Of a stretch of 7,806 nucleotides of DNA, positions 6,767 through 7,806 are shown piece after piece. The notes beneath the pieces were generated by a model. It was not told the origin of the DNA. It worked only from the letters and a program-made list of their open reading frames with translations, and searched no databases. Made by a program: the position numbers and the translations under genes. Within the stretch, counting starts at the first letter, position 1, and every line of letters starts with the position of its first letter. The stretch comes from Deltaproteobacteria bacterium (GTDB taxonomy: Bacteria; Desulfobacterota; JAFDIG01): contig JAFDIG010000096.1 in assembly GCA_019308145.1 (NCBI GenBank), positions 1 to 7,806 of the forward strand, in the 5' to 3' direction.

Positions 6767-7806
6767 ATGAAAAAATTTCAAATTACGGAGGTTGAGATGA
6801 AAAGGTACAGTATTTTAAAAAGAGTTATTGATGGGTTTATAACCCTCAAGGATGCAGCAGAACTCTTAGGTCTATCTTACAGACAGATCCTTCGTATCAA
6901 AAAAAGATTTATCCAAGATGGTATAGAAGGTCTCCTAAGAAAATCTTCTTAAAAGCCTCCCAATCTTAAAGTCAATCAACAGATGATTGATGAGATTCTT
7001 AATCTCAGAGGCCAAATTTATTATGATTTTAATATCTCTCATTTTAAAGAAAAGTTAAAAGAAATCCATGGAATATCTTTGAGTTACGAGACTTTAAGAC
7101 AAATACTTATTAAAGGTGGTTTACACACGAGCCAAGGACTAAAAGATGGATTCTTCTCAACATAGATGGCTTGAGCATATAAGTAAGCCCTGGTGGCTTG
7201 TTGCTATGATAGATGATGCAGATGGATATGTGTATGCAGAGTTTCATCCTCAAGAGAGCACGAAATCAAATATGGAAGTTATTAAAAAGTATATCAAAAA
7301 AGAAGTATTTTTATGGCTCTTTATACTGACAGAGCATCACACTTTAAGACGACAAGGCATGGTGGTTTACATTATAATGTTTCTTTTGAACATGGAGACA
7401 CTCAGATACAAAGGATACAAAGGGCTTTGAAGGAGCTAAACATAGAACTTATTCATGCCAATAGTGTCCAGGCTAAGGGAAGGATTGAGAGGCTTTTTAG
7501 GTTTTTTCAGGATAGGCTCATAAAAGAGATGAGACTTAGAGGGATTAAAGATTATAATTCTGCCAACGAGTTTCTTAAGGAAGAGTTTCTTCCATGGTAT
7601 AATAAAAACTATACCCGAGAAGTAGAGAGCATGTATAAAGAGGTGTTTAAAGGGTTAAACTTAGATTTGATTTTTTCTTTTAAGTATTTTTCTCAACTTT
7701 TGCCTATGAATGGGGTAAGGGGTTTTGATAGGTGATTAGTAGAGGTTTGTGAGGGGTTAGATGGTTCAATAAGGATTTTTTATGACGGTCGTATGGTTAA
7801 GTTTGT
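6767..7806 (+). pseudogene. Broken DDE transposase of an ISNCY/IS1202-like insertion sequence, cut by the window edge
   Basis: Joined across lesions, the pieces read like one transposase of about 340 or more residues. An N-terminal helix-turn-helix region, FITLKDAAELLGLSYRQILR, is followed by the helical linker YYDFNISHFKEKLKEIHG and LSYETLRQILIKGGLH, then an rve-type core. Catalytic residues are visible: Asp in MDSSQHRWLEH (codon 7149-7151), Asp in ALYTDRASHF (7328-7330) and Glu in AKGRIERLF (7487-7489). Four lesions break it: an in-frame TAA at 6950-6952; a missing segment plus frameshift near 7125-7145; one base lost near the T tract 7308-7312; and an in-frame TGA at 7733-7735. After the TGA the same frame continues (EVCEGLDGSIRIFYDGRMVK) to the last base. 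The first ATG (6767) gives the family-like N-terminus. The ATG at 6797 has a better GGAGG site five bases upstream. The family name is from recalled motifs and less certain than the transposase call. Confidence 0.87.
6767..7806 (+). mobile_element. Degenerate insertion sequence remnant (left part only)
   Basis: The remnant is defined by its transposase pseudogene. The right end is outside the window, so the terminal inverted repeats cannot be paired here. The left end should lie in the 72-bp gap between the repressor start (6694) and the first transposase codon (6767), or close to it, but I cannot place it to the base. With four inactivating lesions the element cannot make its own full-length transposase. 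Confidence 0.7.

Noticed and set aside
7295..7313. Programmed -1 frameshifting to make full-length transposase
   Set aside because: No heptamer fits the X XXY YYZ pattern in the incoming frame. The gene also has two stop codons and a second frame break that slippage here could not repair.
7146..7430. Separate 94-codon gene starting at the ATG of the MDSSQH motif
   Set aside because: The ATG is an internal residue of the transposase catalytic motif, and residues after about position 52 are out-of-frame nonsense. It is a fragment of the pseudogene.
1..7806. CRISPR array, tRNA, rRNA, riboswitch or toxin-antitoxin pair
   Set aside because: I saw no regularly spaced repeats, tRNA-like arms, rRNA stretches, recognised aptamer motifs or paired small genes.

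Overview
The window looks like part of an AT-rich Gram-negative bacterial chromosome. The evidence is a complete RND-type tripartite efflux operon with two lipobox proteins and an outer-membrane channel, plus lysine- and isoleucine-rich proteins. I cannot name the genus. A moderately AT-rich anaerobe or thermophile would fit the composition, but that is only an inference.

Layout. Bases 1-259 hold the end of an unknown region and one small uncharacterised rightward reading frame. A short inverted repeat (262-280) separates it from the leftward efflux operon. Read along the minus strand from right to left, the operon is: a TetR-family repressor (6694-6104), a 14-bp perfect hairpin (6101-6069), a periplasmic adaptor of the AcrA/MexA type (6037-4874), an inner-membrane RND transporter of the AcrB/MexB (HAE1) type (4858-1685), and an OprM/NodT-type outer-membrane factor lipoprotein (1684-281). 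Adaptor and transporter are 15 bp apart. The transporter stop codon abuts the start codon of the outer-membrane factor. Each of the three pump genes has a clear Shine-Dalgarno sequence. The three pump proteins should assemble into one envelope-spanning, proton-driven exporter.

Regulation. Upstream of the TetR gene, a good sigma-70-like promoter (TTGACT, 16-nt spacer, TAAAAT on the minus strand) runs straight into a 22-bp near-perfect palindrome that ends one base before the repressor's first ATG. I see no convincing second promoter in front of the adaptor gene. The simplest model is therefore a self-repressed four-gene operon in which inducer binding to the repressor releases both repressor and pump. 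The hairpin after the repressor stop codon could lower or modulate read-through into the pump genes.

Right end. From about 6767 to the window edge is a decayed insertion sequence. It encodes a DDE transposase of the ISNCY/IS1202-like type broken by four separate lesions: an in-frame TAA, a deletion with frameshift just before the first catalytic Asp, a one-base loss in a T tract, and an in-frame TGA. Homologous-looking reading continues after the TGA to the last base. Its left end must lie in or near the repressor's promoter region.

I find no new defence, RNA or metabolic system here. The points most worth checking are the internal hairpin, the operator and promoter with its 10-bp duplication, the possibility that the insertion sequence supplied the -35 element, the altered drug-pocket residues of the transporter, and the lesion pattern of the transposase.
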